Source: Acetothermia bacterium UBA7521
Lineage (GTDB): Bacteria > Bipolaricaulota > Bipolaricaulia > Bipolaricaulales > Bipolaricaulaceae
DNA: 12,211 nucleotides
Assembly: GCA_002479455.1 (NCBI GenBank)
Contig: DLNB01000001.1
Span: 1 to 12,211 of the forward strand
Direction: 5' to 3'
The translations under genes and the position numbers were made by a program. Positions 1 through 6,316 of this stretch are shown here, one piece after another. Position 1 is the stretch's first letter; each line of letters starts with the position of its first letter. A model generated the notes under the pieces. The model saw only the letters and a list, made by a program, of their open reading frames with translations. It did no database searches and was not told the DNA's origin.

Positions 1-1609
1 CCTCCCCTCCCCCGCCCTCGTAGAGGAGGAGGAGCTGGGCCACGGCCTGCGGCGTCTCCGGAATCGCGTAGAACGACGGGTCGTCTCCGCGGAGCGTGAA
101 GTACGTCTCCTTCACCAGGTCGGCAAGCGACGAGGTCGAGCCGACCTCGGGTCGGTCTTCGAGGAACCGCTGCAGGCGCTCGCAGAACCTCAGCACCGTT
201 GGGTCCTTCAGCCCATCCGTGCGACCGGTGTTCACCACCACCGACAGCTCCTGGCTTCCCCCGAAGCGGTCCTCGACGAACCGCAGCCCCCGAACCACAG
301 GCGAGTCGGGGCGGAAGTACTTCGTCATATCCGACTCCACCGTAAGCCACGGTACGCCCCCCAAGAAGACCCCGAGCACGGCCACCGCCAGCCCAAGCGT
401 GAACACGGGTCGCCGGGCCGCGAACCCCGCCGCGCGGCCGACGATCGAATCGAACAGGAGGCGGGCCTTCCGCTCCCGAACACGGGAAACCGGGAGAAGA
501 GCGAGGATAGCTGGGATGAGGGTTAGGGCAAGAACAAACGCGACGAGGGTTCCGAATGCGGCGAACGCGCCGAATTCCCTGGTCGGAACGAGGAATGCCG
601 TGAGCAGCGTTAGGAATCCCGCCGCGGTGGTGAGGGCCGCCCCGGCGATCGGGGTCAGCATCTCATCGGCGATCTGCAGCGCGAGGCCCTTTCGGTCTCC
701 ACCCCGGCGCACGAGCTCGGCGTGGTCGTTCACGACGTGGATCCCATACGCAGAGCCCACGGCAACCAACAGCACCGGCAGGAACGTCGAGATCATCGTC
801 AGCTTCGCCCCGACCAGGGCGACGAACCCCATCGTCCACACCAGGGCCACCAGGACCACCGCCATCGGGAGGAACACCCCGCGCAGGGTGCGGAAGCTCA
901 CGAACAAGACGGCAACCACCACCAAGATCACCACGGGTAGGAGAAACGCGAGGTCCTTGCGCATGTACCGGTTCACGTAGACGAGGAACGCCGCATCGCC
1001 CGAGACGTAGAACGACTCGGGTCCTCCGTGGTGTGCGGCGAGAGACTCCAGATGGGCAAGCACCTTCCCCATCGCCTGTTCGTCGTCCTCCAGGTCGGGG
1101 TGCGCCTTCAGAACAAGCACCGCCGCCGATCCGTCCGCCAAGAACAGCGTGTCGCGCACGAGACGTTCTTCGAGAACCGTCTGCCGGAACGTGGCCACGT
1201 CCTCCTCGCTGCGTGGGGGGCCGGAGAGGATTGGCCGGACCGTGATCGCGGTTGCCGACCCCTGAACGATGTCCACCGTCAGCGGGGAGATGACGTCCTC
1301 CAGAAGCCCCTCGTCCACGAACGCCTGAAGCTCCTCTGTGATCCGGTACAGCTTGGTAAGGGACGGCAGATCGAACAGCGTCCCCGACTCCTCCGCCACG
1401 ACGGCCAGCATGAACAACGACTGGCTTCCGAACAGATCGCGCGCGCGTTCGTACTGGGCCACCACCGGATCGCCCGCCGGCAGCATCTGGGAGTAGTCCG
1501 CCTGGAACCCGAGGCGAGGGAGAAACAAGGCGAACACAAGCGTGATAAGGGCGATCCCCCCCAGGGTCCAAGCCGGATGGCCAACGAGCCAAGCGAGGAC
1601 GCGCCGCAC
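1..1609 (-). CDS. RND-superfamily (MMPL/HAE3-like) exporter, N-terminal two thirds, cut by the window edge
   Basis: The reading frame is open from a GTG at 1609 to the left edge (536 codons) with no stop. Visible order: a first TM helix at about residues 13-32; a large extracytoplasmic loop (about 33-218); a block of five hydrophobic helices (about 221-239, 245-267, 271-291, 317-340, 346-373), including the segment VGSAYGIHVVND; a cytoplasmic linker; then a seventh TM (about 403-423) and the start of the second periplasmic loop. This half-repeat architecture is that of RND permeases of the MMPL/HAE3 type, which export lipids, hopanoids or hydrophobic compounds using the proton gradient. The substrate cannot be read from sequence. 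The start lies 2 bases after the stop of the small gene upstream, with a GGGGGTGA ribosome-binding stretch about 8 bases before it, so the two are probably translationally coupled in a TetR-controlled operon. The C-terminal part is outside the window. Confidence 0.88.
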   Translation of the reverse strand, partial: MRRVLAWLVGHPAWTLGGIALITLVFALFLPRLGFQADYSQMLPAGDPVVAQYERARDLFGSQSLFMLAVVAEESGTLFDLPSLTKLYRITEELQAFVDEGLLEDVISPLTVDIVQGSATAITVRPILSGPPRSEEDVATFRQTVLEERLVRDTLFLADGSAAVLVLKAHPDLEDDEQAMGKVLAHLESLAAHHGGPESFYVSGDAAFLVYVNRYMRKDLAFLLPVVILVVVAVLFVSFRTLRGVFLPMAVVLVALVWTMGFVALVGAKLTMISTFLPVLLVAVGSAYGIHVVNDHAELVRRGGDRKGLALQIADEMLTPIAGAALTTAAGFLTLLTAFLVPTREFGAFAAFGTLVAFVLALTLIPAILALLPVSRVRERKARLLFDSIVGRAAGFAARRPVFTLGLAVAVLGVFLGGVPWLTVESDMTKYFRPDSPVVRGLRFVEDRFGGSQELSVVVNTGRTDGLKDPTVLRFCERLQRFLEDRPEVGSTSSLADLVKETYFTLRGDDPSFYAIPETPQAVAQLLLLYEGGGGE

Positions 1610-1611
1610 CC

Positions 1612-2055
1612 TCAGTTCACCCCCACGAGAAGACCCAGCCGTTGGAGGCGAACCGAAAGAAGGAACGGGTAGAGGTCATCCCCGGAACCGCGGACCTCTC
1701 GTGCTCCTCCGAATGCCTGCGCGACTCCATCCGCGAGAGCATAGTAGACGAGGGGCAGAGGATCCGGCAAGTACTGAACCGGACCGGGCGAGAGGAGCCA
1801 CACGTAAGGGCCTAAGACAGGGAAGACGAGGATGAACAGAAACGGCGCATCCTCCCAGGGCTCGGTGGGAACCGCGAGCATCGCCTTCACGGTGAACACG
1901 CCACTCGCCCGCAACCCACGCACGAGAGCCTGGATCCGGAGCGATTCCTCCATCGTCGTCGTCTCGTCCACGATCAGAAGCCGGATCTCCTGGCTGGCCG
2001 CGATCAGGCCCACAAGTGCGAGAGCCAACGCCACGAACACGCGTCTTCTCGGCAT
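1612..2055 (-). CDS. small exported or membrane protein of unknown function in the exporter operon
   Basis: This is a 147-residue protein with a basic N-terminus (MPRRR) and a hydrophobic stretch (about residues 6-21) that looks like a signal peptide or anchor. A second hydrophobic segment (about 71-91, APFLFILVFPVLGPYVWLL) could span the membrane. No catalytic motif or known family is recognised. The ATG at 2055 is preferred over an in-frame GTG at 2061: the sequence AAGGAGG at 2063-2069 is 7 bases from the ATG but only 1 from the GTG. That Shine-Dalgarno overlaps the stop codon of the TetR gene (TAA at 2068-2070), and the RND exporter starts 2 bases after this gene ends. It therefore sits inside one operon and may be an accessory partner of the exporter. 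That role is inferred from position only. Confidence 0.7.
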   Translation of the reverse strand: MPRRRVFVALALALVGLIAASQEIRLLIVDETTTMEESLRIQALVRGLRASGVFTVKAMLAVPTEPWEDAPFLFILVFPVLGPYVWLLSPGPVQYLPDPLPLVYYALADGVAQAFGGAREVRGSGDDLYPFLLSVRLQRLGLLVGVN

Positions 2056-2067
2056 CTTCACTCCTCC

Positions 2068-2649
2068 TTACCTGGGACGGAGGGCCCGCCACGCGATCTC
2101 GGCGACCTCGGCAGGGCCCACCCGTTGGAGCTCATCGGCTGTGCCATCGCCGGCGAGCGCCCGCGCCGTGACCGCCTCCACGAGCCCGAGCAGGGCATAC
2201 GCCGTGAGGAGGGGGTGCGCGGTCCGAATCTCCCTCCGCTGCATCGCCTGAGAGAGGAGATCGGCGATGCAGGTGGCGTACTCCTCCCGCAGAGCAAGGA
2301 TCTGCAGGGCCAACTCCAGCGGGCTTCCCACCCCCGCCTGGCTCAAGAGGCGGCCGGATTCATGGCCCGCGGTGATCGATGCGAAGTGAAGCTCGACGAC
2401 CCGTCGCACCACCTCCGGTGCTGATACCCCTTCCCGCCACATCCCCTGCGCCTCCGCCAGCCGCTGATCGTACTCCTGGCGGAGCACGGACAGGAACACT
2501 TTCTCCTTGGACGGGAAGTAGTGGTAGAGAGCCCCGATCGACACTCCAGCCTCCTCGGCGATGAGGCGCATCCCCGTGCCGTGGAACCCCCGTCGGGCGA
2601 ACAGACGGGCCGCGGCGGCGCGGATCCGATCAGCAAGGCCCGGTTCCAC
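2068..2649 (-). CDS. TetR/AcrR-family transcriptional repressor, probable regulator of the adjacent RND exporter
   Basis: The N-terminal DNA-binding domain is typical of TetR: a helix (RIRAAAARLFARRGFHGTG), then a helix-turn-helix at about residues 27-46 (MRLIAEEAGVSIGALYHYF), followed by PSKEKVF. The remaining ~140 residues are the helical ligand-binding and dimerisation domain. With a GTG start at 2649 the protein has 193 residues, normal for the family. An ATG at 2688 would add 13 residues, and AGAGGAG lies about 8 bases before it. It is less likely, because a -10-like TAGAAT (2687-2692) overlaps that ATG and GGAG lies 6 bases before the GTG. A perfect palindrome at 2659-2676 then falls in the leader, as expected for an autorepressor. 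The gene is directly followed by a small protein and an RND exporter. Regulation of those genes by a lipophilic ligand is inferred. Confidence 0.9.
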   Translation of the reverse strand: MEPGLADRIRAAAARLFARRGFHGTGMRLIAEEAGVSIGALYHYFPSKEKVFLSVLRQEYDQRLAEAQGMWREGVSAPEVVRRVVELHFASITAGHESGRLLSQAGVGSPLELALQILALREEYATCIADLLSQAMQRREIRTAHPLLTAYALLGLVEAVTARALAGDGTADELQRVGPAEVAEIAWRALRPR

Positions 2650-2658
2650 GCTCTTCTC

Positions 2659-2676
2659 CGAACGAACGTTCGTTCG
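2659..2676. promoter_or_regulatory. perfect 18-bp palindrome, likely TetR operator
   Basis: CGAACGAACGTTCGTTCG is its own reverse complement over all 18 positions. It lies 10 bases upstream of the preferred TetR start and just downstream of a possible promoter on the minus strand. TetR-family operators are usually 15-20 bp palindromes beside or overlapping their own promoter. Binding is inferred, not shown. Confidence 0.7.
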
Positions 2677-2686
2677 CACGAGCCTC

Positions 2687-2714
2687 ATTCTACGCGCTCC
2701 TCTCAGGACCGCAA
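2687..2714 (-). promoter_or_regulatory. candidate promoter of the tetR-exporter operon
   Basis: On the minus strand a TAGAAT hexamer (2692-2687) follows TTGCGG (2714-2709) by 16 bases. The same -10 hexamer is used by the tRNA-Gly promoter in this window. A start of transcription near 2680 would place the palindrome at about +4 to +21. The -35 match is weak (TTG only), so this remains a candidate. The operon could also be read through from the gene upstream. Confidence 0.4.
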
Positions 2715-2716
2715 AC

Positions 2717-3088
2717 TCACGGTTCGCCGCAGGCCGTACAGCGCCAGGTGATCTCGCCGGTAAAGAGGTTCCACTTCATGGGCAGGAGAACGCCCTCCCC
2801 GCACCGCGGACACGGCGCGCCACCAAGCATGGCCCGCACATCGAGCGTGTCCGAAGGGAGTTCCACGGATACCGGCTGCGGAACCCGGATCTCCATTGCA
2901 TCCATGGTCACCACGATCGGCTCCTCAACCGAGATCGCCCCCCCAACGATGAGCGGCCCGGAGATGTGGATCGGTTCAGACAGATGCACGCTGATTCCGC
3001 GCGTGGCAAGCAGAATCGCGATCGCGAGAAGCGACGCCAACAGACCCACGAAGACCACACATGCCGTGCTGAGCACCCAGCGGTTCAC
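2717..3088 (-). CDS. small membrane-anchored protein with C-terminal zinc ribbon
   Basis: An N-terminal hydrophobic helix (about residues 5-29, VLSTACVVFVGLLASLLAIAIL) is followed by a stretch with alternating hydrophobic residues and repeated short strand-like units (residues about 35-80). The C-terminal end carries two CxxC pairs, CPRCGEG and CTACGEP, spaced as in a zinc ribbon. The GTG at 3088 is preferred over one at 3097 because GAGGTG lies 6 bases before it. The protein then has 123 residues and ends 28 bases before the longer TetR start. No family is recognised. A zinc ribbon on a membrane-anchored protein may bind nucleic acid or protein at the inner face, or serve only as a structural tail. 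It follows the tRNA cluster on the same strand and could be transcribed from it. Confidence 0.7.
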   Translation of the reverse strand: MNRWVLSTACVVFVGLLASLLAIAILLATRGISVHLSEPIHISGPLIVGGAISVEEPIVVTMDAMEIRVPQPVSVELPSDTLDVRAMLGGAPCPRCGEGVLLPMKWNLFTGEITWRCTACGEP

Positions 3089-3106
3089 ACCGACCACCTC
3101 GTCAAG

Positions 3107-3192
3107 CCGGTTCGCGGACTATCGGTTCACCAGTTCGCGGTTGACTGCCGGACACCTCAACCGCCAAACCGTGCACCCTCTAACCGCCCTTG
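3107..3192 (-). repeat. tRNA-trailing spacer repeat, copy 3 (after tRNA-Arg(TCG))
   Basis: This segment starts right after the CCA of tRNA-Arg(TCG) and ends close to the start of the zinc-ribbon gene. Read on the plus strand, its left half is rich in CGGTT and its right half in AACCG, and it ends with the shared block ACCGTGCACC..TAACCGCCCTT next to the tRNA. It is the most diverged of four similar spacers in the window. Confidence 0.55.
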
Positions 3193-3269
3193 TGGCGCGC
3201 CCGGGAGGACTTGAACCCCCAACCCTCGGCTCCGAAGGCCGATGCTCTGGTCCGTTGAGCTACGGGCGC
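3193..3269 (-). tRNA. tRNA-Arg(TCG), CCA encoded
   Basis: A full 77-base cloverleaf can be written by hand. The acceptor is GCGCCCG/CGGGCGC with G73 and encoded CCA, the D-arm is GCTCAACGGACCAGAGC, the anticodon stem is TCGGC/GCCGA with loop CTTCGGA (anticodon TCG), and the T-loop is TTCAAGT. It reads CGA codons. The acceptor and T-arm match those of tRNA-Arg(TCT) elsewhere in the window. Confidence 0.95.
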
Positions 3270-3357
3270 GGGAACAGCGGTTCACCGGTTGCCGGTTCAT
3301 CGGTTGCAGGTTGCGGACCAACAACCGGAGAACCGTCGCACCGATCCACCGCCTTTC
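3270..3357 (-). repeat. tRNA-trailing spacer repeat, copy 2 (after tRNA-His)
   Basis: This repeat fills the whole gap between tRNA-His and tRNA-Arg(TCG). On the plus strand it has three or four CGGTT units on the left and AACCG units on the right, ending ACCGTCGCACCG..CCACCGCCTTTC directly before the tRNA-His CCA. In the transcript the halves can pair in several registers. Confidence 0.65.
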
Positions 3358-3434
3358 TGGGAGGAGCGACGGGACTTGAACCCGCGACCGCCACGGCCAC
3401 AGCGTGGTGCTCTGCCAACTGAGCTACGCTCCCC
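3358..3434 (-). tRNA. tRNA-His(GTG), CCA encoded
   Basis: This is a 77-base tRNA with the histidine-specific extra G(-1) opposite C73. The acceptor GGGAGCG/CGCTCCT has a G-T first pair, the anticodon stem is CCACG/CGTGG with loop CTGTGGC (anticodon GTG), and the T-loop is TTCAAGT. Its CCA is encoded. It is second in a minus-strand cluster, 83 bases after the tRNA-sized hairpin element. Confidence 0.95.
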
Positions 3435-3517
3435 ATCACAGCGGTCTGCCGGTTCGTCAGTTTCAGGTCTTCGAACTCCACAAACCACTCAACCGTAGCA
3501 CCGGCCAACCGCCTTCA
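3435..3517 (-). repeat. tRNA-trailing spacer repeat, copy 1 (after the tRNA-sized element)
   Basis: This copy shares CAGTTTCAGGTC.TCGAACT and ACCGTAG.ACC..CCAACCGCCTT almost exactly with the copy at 6225-6316, about 2.8 kb away. It begins at the same distance from the CCA of the preceding element as the other copies do from their tRNAs. Confidence 0.65.
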
Positions 3518-3604
3518 TGGCGCGCCCGAGTGGATGAGCTTGGAACCTCTCCTTGGCCACGGGCCGAGGAGATCCGTCCCCTTCTTGGAGCCACTCGGTG
3601 ACGC
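3518..3604 (-). ncRNA. tRNA-sized, CCA-ended hairpin element of unknown identity
   Basis: This 87-base minus-strand segment ends in GGGCGCGCCA. It occupies exactly the place of a tRNA in the cluster: promoter before it, the standard spacer repeat after it. It does not fold as a cloverleaf. An outer 8-bp stem joins CCGAGTGG (3598-3591) to CCACTCGG (3533-3526). An inner 11-position stem with one mismatch (3572-3562 with 3558-3548) closes a 3-base loop, and GGGAC can pair with GUUCC between them. A TTCCAAG stretch resembles a T-loop but lacks a matching T-stem. It may be a decayed class II tRNA, a new structured small RNA, or a processing or terminator structure. No known small RNA motif is recognised. 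Confidence 0.45.
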
Positions 3605-3615
3605 ACACTGTCGCG

Positions 3616-3624
3616 AGTATACCA
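3616..3624 (-). promoter_or_regulatory. extended -10 promoter of the His/Arg stable-RNA cluster
   Basis: On the minus strand TGGTATACT is an extended -10 element (TG-N-TATACT). It predicts a transcription start near 3609, a few bases before the tRNA-sized hairpin element. No convincing -35 hexamer lies 16-18 bases upstream, which is acceptable for extended -10 promoters. Confidence 0.55.
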
Positions 3625-3871
3625 GATGTCCACGTGCTCCTTGTGGTCGGCCGAGGTGCCGACGAAGGGCGGCGGACGGGTGGGGTGATCGAACACCCGA
3701 TGCCGATCTCGACACCGTGAGGTCTCTACGCCCCATACTGGCGGGGCGCGCCATTGGCCTGGCCTCAGGCTTGATGGGTCTCATGTCCTCTCCAGTAATC
3801 GGTCCACGACCCACTGGGAACTCAGGCGTGGAAGTCGTCTAAAACTCCTACACAGACGCTCATTCCAGGGT
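3625..3871. other. intergenic stretch without a supported gene
   Basis: Between the divergent promoters of the stable-RNA cluster and the secreted-protein gene there is no reading frame with protein-like composition. A GGGTG..CACCC inverted repeat with a T-loop-like ATCGAA centre lies around 3674-3695, and GGTCTCTACGCCCC at about 3721-3734 resembles the antisense of a tRNA 5' end. Together they could be tRNA debris, but no tRNA can be folded. Confidence 0.4.
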
Positions 3872-3901
3872 TTGCACTCGCGGGAGGCGAATGGCTAGAC
3901 T
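3872..3901 (+). promoter_or_regulatory. promoter of the large secreted protein
   Basis: TTGCAC (3872-3877) and TAGACT (3896-3901) are separated by 18 bases, four matches to each consensus hexamer. It implies a leader of about 78 bases before the ATG at 3986. Confidence 0.5.
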
Positions 3902-3949
3902 GGATCCGCGGGTGGACCAGCCATCGGAGACGGGGCGTCCGTGCGGCGC

Positions 3950-3971
3950 CTGCGGAGCTCGGCTCCCGCAG
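3950..3971 (+). promoter_or_regulatory. hairpin in the 5' leader just before the ribosome-binding site
   Basis: CTGCGGAGC pairs with GCTCCCGCAG across a 3-base loop, with one bulged base. It ends only 2 bases before the AAGGAGGG ribosome-binding site (3974-3981). Such a position could modulate translation or protect the mRNA 5' end. Confidence 0.4.
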
Positions 3972-3985
3972 TGAAGGAGGGTTTC

Positions 3986-5812
3986 ATGAGAACTCGATGG
4001 AGTGCGTCCGTGGCGAGTATCGCGGTTGTCGTCGTCGCTCTTCTGGGAACTGCATCCGACCCCAGCGCGCCTGGACCCACCGGACAGGCGGGAAGCGTTC
4101 ATGAACTCAAGGACGCGCTGGAACGAGGCGGTTTCACGGTACAGGAGGGCCAGGTTGTCCTAATTGACGTACTCGACCTGTGCTGCCACGGGCTGATTCC
4201 AACCTGTCTTGGCTTCAACCCAATCGGCCCCTACAAGGTGGTGCGGCTGCCGAACGCGCCGGGTCAGACCACTCGAAGCTCCTTCCCGTGGGTGTTCCGG
4301 TTGGGAGCCAATGAAGCCGTGGTCTTGATAGGCCAGACGCCGCCCCCGGTGACGTACTTCAGCTACGACTCGTATGTCATGACGCGCTACTCCGACCGAG
4401 AGAGCGTGCGCAAGGTCATCTTCGGGAACATCGGCGATGCGATCAGCAACCTCACGGTCCGAACGCGGGAACCGAATCAGGGCCTGTTTGGTCAGGACGT
4501 AATCATCGTCTTCACGGCCGATCAGAGCATCGATGCTCGCATACGCGGAGCTGCGGCATCGGTTGGCTATCCCGCCGGCATGGTCAACACGGGCGTCATT
4601 CCCGTGGACATCGCGAGACTTGGCTTGGGGGCCAACGCAGACGAGCTAGCGATCGTTCATCGCGTCGCCTTGCCACAGACAGGTCAGGAGGCCGCGCTGG
4701 CGACGTACTTGAGCACCCCGCAACTGGCGCTGCGCGTCACGCTAGATGACCCCGTGGTCTCGGATCCGTTCCCGCTTCCGACGCTCAAGGTGCGAGGCAC
4801 GGGGGAGACCGAGATGTCCCTGGCGCCTGCCCTGCGGGACCTGCGGCAGGCGATCCTCGATCGCTACAGTGGTCTTCGAGCAATCGAGCTGGTCGCGGAG
4901 GTCGCCCCCGGTCAGGAGTACGAGTGTCTCCAGAAGGAGATCAACGGGTACGGCCCCACGCGCGACAGCCTCTACATGCGGACCGGATCGAGCTTCAGGC
5001 TTCCCGAAGGTCCGGAAGACTTCCTCATCGTCTTCGGCGCGAACCACGAGGCCGCAGGCAAGGCGACGTACGCCAGCCTGACCGTGTATGAAGACAGCCT
5101 CATGGCCGCCGTCGCCGGCGATCACAGCCGACGGTACGCCGGAAGCGCGGCGGACTACCTGCCGGACCATCCGGAGGCCCACCTCCTCTACGCGTGGAAG
5201 ATCGCCCGGGATTGCCAAGGGGACCCGCACTGCCTAGAGGTTACCATTGAGGGTTGTCCCAAGATCGACCTAAGCCAGCTGCCAGCCCTGCTGCTCGTCT
5301 GGCGCCTATACCAAGAGGCCGCAACGGGCCTCGGCCCAACGCCCGGCGAGATCCTCTACGACCAAGCGATTCTGTTCAGCTCGGCAGGGTTAACGCCTGT
5401 TCTTGGCCCGGTCACGATGGACTGGCAGACGTACATCAACGAGACCGCAGGGTTCGCCATCCGCGTTCCCCCGACCTGGAGGGCGGAGAGACTGGCGACA
5501 GAAGCTGATGGCATGATCCACGGGATGGCATTCCGAGGGCCTGAAGGTGGTGTGGAGGTTCGCTGGGGGAGCATCCCAAGCCGCGACTGCACCGGAGAAG
5601 AGATGGTGAGCGTACGGACCGGGAAGTGCGATCTCTCGGCATGCTACAGCCGTCAGCCAGACGGGACGGAGGTCTGGGATCAGATGCGAAAGCCACTGAC
5701 TTCAACCATCGCACTCAGCGGGCGTGCCTATACGAACGATGCGACGCAGGCCAGCCACGACGTTCTCCTGAGGGTCCTGTCCATGTGGTCCCTGCCTGAA
5801 GCGACGCCGTAG
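3986..5812 (+). CDS. large secreted protein of unknown function
   Basis: This is a 608-residue protein. The ATG at 3986 follows AAGGAGGG by 4 bases and begins a normal signal peptide (MRTRW, then a hydrophobic run to about residue 25, likely cleaved near TASDPSA). An upstream in-frame GTG at 3941 would bury the signal peptide and is rejected. The first half contains long conserved-looking stretches such as GPYKVVRLPNAPGQ, VVLIGQTPPPVTYFSYDSY and GVIPVDIARLGLG. Paired cysteines (CC, CLGF, CQGDPHC, CTGEE, CDLSAC) suggest disulphides outside the cytoplasm. The C-terminal ~130 residues contain YINETAGFAIRVPPTW, which fits the pattern of PsbP-like domains (Y-N-x-x-x-G-F-x-x-x-x-P-x-x-W). No enzyme motif is clear. 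The gene stands alone on the plus strand with its own promoter, and its codon use seems slightly less GC-biased than its neighbours. Confidence 0.8.
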   Translation: MRTRWSASVASIAVVVVALLGTASDPSAPGPTGQAGSVHELKDALERGGFTVQEGQVVLIDVLDLCCHGLIPTCLGFNPIGPYKVVRLPNAPGQTTRSSFPWVFRLGANEAVVLIGQTPPPVTYFSYDSYVMTRYSDRESVRKVIFGNIGDAISNLTVRTREPNQGLFGQDVIIVFTADQSIDARIRGAAASVGYPAGMVNTGVIPVDIARLGLGANADELAIVHRVALPQTGQEAALATYLSTPQLALRVTLDDPVVSDPFPLPTLKVRGTGETEMSLAPALRDLRQAILDRYSGLRAIELVAEVAPGQEYECLQKEINGYGPTRDSLYMRTGSSFRLPEGPEDFLIVFGANHEAAGKATYASLTVYEDSLMAAVAGDHSRRYAGSAADYLPDHPEAHLLYAWKIARDCQGDPHCLEVTIEGCPKIDLSQLPALLLVWRLYQEAATGLGPTPGEILYDQAILFSSAGLTPVLGPVTMDWQTYINETAGFAIRVPPTWRAERLATEADGMIHGMAFRGPEGGVEVRWGSIPSRDCTGEEMVSVRTGKCDLSACYSRQPDGTEVWDQMRKPLTSTIALSGRAYTNDATQASHDVLLRVLSMWSLPEATP

Positions 5813-5822
5813 GCCCGCGTGC

Positions 5823-5858
5823 GCTCTCCCCTCGGAGAGCCTGCGCAACGGGGAGAGC
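5823..5858 (+). terminator. hairpin 11 bases after the secreted-protein gene, possible terminator
   Basis: GCTCTCCCC (5823-5831) is perfectly repeated in inverse as GGGGAGAGC (5850-5858), with an 18-base loop. A shorter internal hairpin CTCTC..GAGAG competes with it. No T-tract follows, so it may stabilise the mRNA 3' end rather than terminate on its own. Confidence 0.4.
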
Positions 5859-5904
5859 AGACTCGGCCGACCGGGAGGAGCTGCAACTCGGTTCAGGCGA
5901 TGCT

Positions 5905-6078
5905 GTGGTGGGGCTGTGTGCACACAGGATCGTGCGTGCCTCCATAACAGAAGAGGATGCACTCTACGAGGTGCTTCACCACTTCCGGGAGTGGCGGATA
6001 GGGGCAGGGCGTTCCGTCCCGCACAAGTGTCCACGCGTGGGGTGCGGGGACCGGATGAGCAACCTGGAGTGCCCGTAG
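5905..6078 (+). pseudogene. possible small ORF or gene remnant with protein-like composition
   Basis: A 57-codon frame (GTG at 5905 to TAG at 6078) encodes a balanced peptide containing EEDALYEVLHHFREW and a C-terminal HKCPRVGCGDR. Its composition looks more like a real protein than the alternative frames do. No Shine-Dalgarno precedes the GTG, and the frame stays open upstream without a better start, so it may be the tail of a broken gene. The rest of the 5859-6149 gap shows nothing else. Confidence 0.2.
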
Positions 6079-6149
6079 GGGAGGGTGTTGACCCGGCGAC
6101 GGTTACGGAGCAGCTAGAAGCGCCTGCTGAACTTCATAGCGGACGCGTG

Positions 6150-6224
6150 CGCGCCCGGGAGGAATCGAACCCCCGGCCTGCGGCTTAGAAGGCCGCTGCT
6201 CTAATCCAACTGAGCTACGGGCGC
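6150..6224 (-). tRNA. tRNA-Arg(TCT), CCA not encoded
   Basis: This 75-base cloverleaf has acceptor GCGCCCG/CGGGCGC, D-arm GCTCAGTTGGATTAGAGC, anticodon stem GCGGC/GCCGC with loop CTTCTAA (anticodon TCT), T-loop TTCGATT and G73. The next bases are CAC, so the CCA end must be added after transcription. It reads AGA (and AGG by wobble). Confidence 0.95.
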
Positions 6225-6316
6225 GAGAACTTCGGTTCGCCAGTTGACGGTTTGCCAGTTTCAGGTCGCGAACTGCCCGAACCGCTAGACCGTAGGACCA
6301 CCGAACCGCCTTTCTG
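6225..6316 (-). repeat. tRNA-trailing spacer repeat, copy 4 (after tRNA-Gly)
   Basis: It fills the gap between tRNA-Gly and tRNA-Arg(TCT). It has the same CGGTT-rich left and AACCG-rich right halves as the copies at 3107-3517, and the block CAGTTTCAGGTC..CGAACT is shared with copy 1. Confidence 0.65.

Noticed and set aside
96..980. Long plus-strand reading frame
   Set aside because: Arginine/serine/threonine-rich shadow opposite the RND exporter gene, whose minus-strand frame has clear TM helices and family motifs.
663..1592. Long minus-strand reading frame rich in Gly, Arg and Pro
   Set aside because: It is an out-of-frame shadow of the exporter. The correct frame lacks an ATG near the start and uses GTG at 1609.
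3107..3517. CRISPR-like array because of similar spaced units
   Set aside because: The similar blocks are the spacers and the units between them are tRNA genes. There is no short identical repeat and no cas gene.
3674..3735. Possible extra tRNA on the minus strand (T-loop-like TTCGAT, 5'-like GGGGCGTAG)
   Set aside because: The T-loop would have 6 bases with a matched stem, or 7 with mismatches. No anticodon arm or acceptor pairing can be drawn. At most tRNA debris.
5916..6188. 90-codon plus-strand frame
   Set aside because: It runs into the antisense of tRNA-Arg(TCT) and has unlikely composition. The frame 5905-6078 is a better, though weak, candidate.
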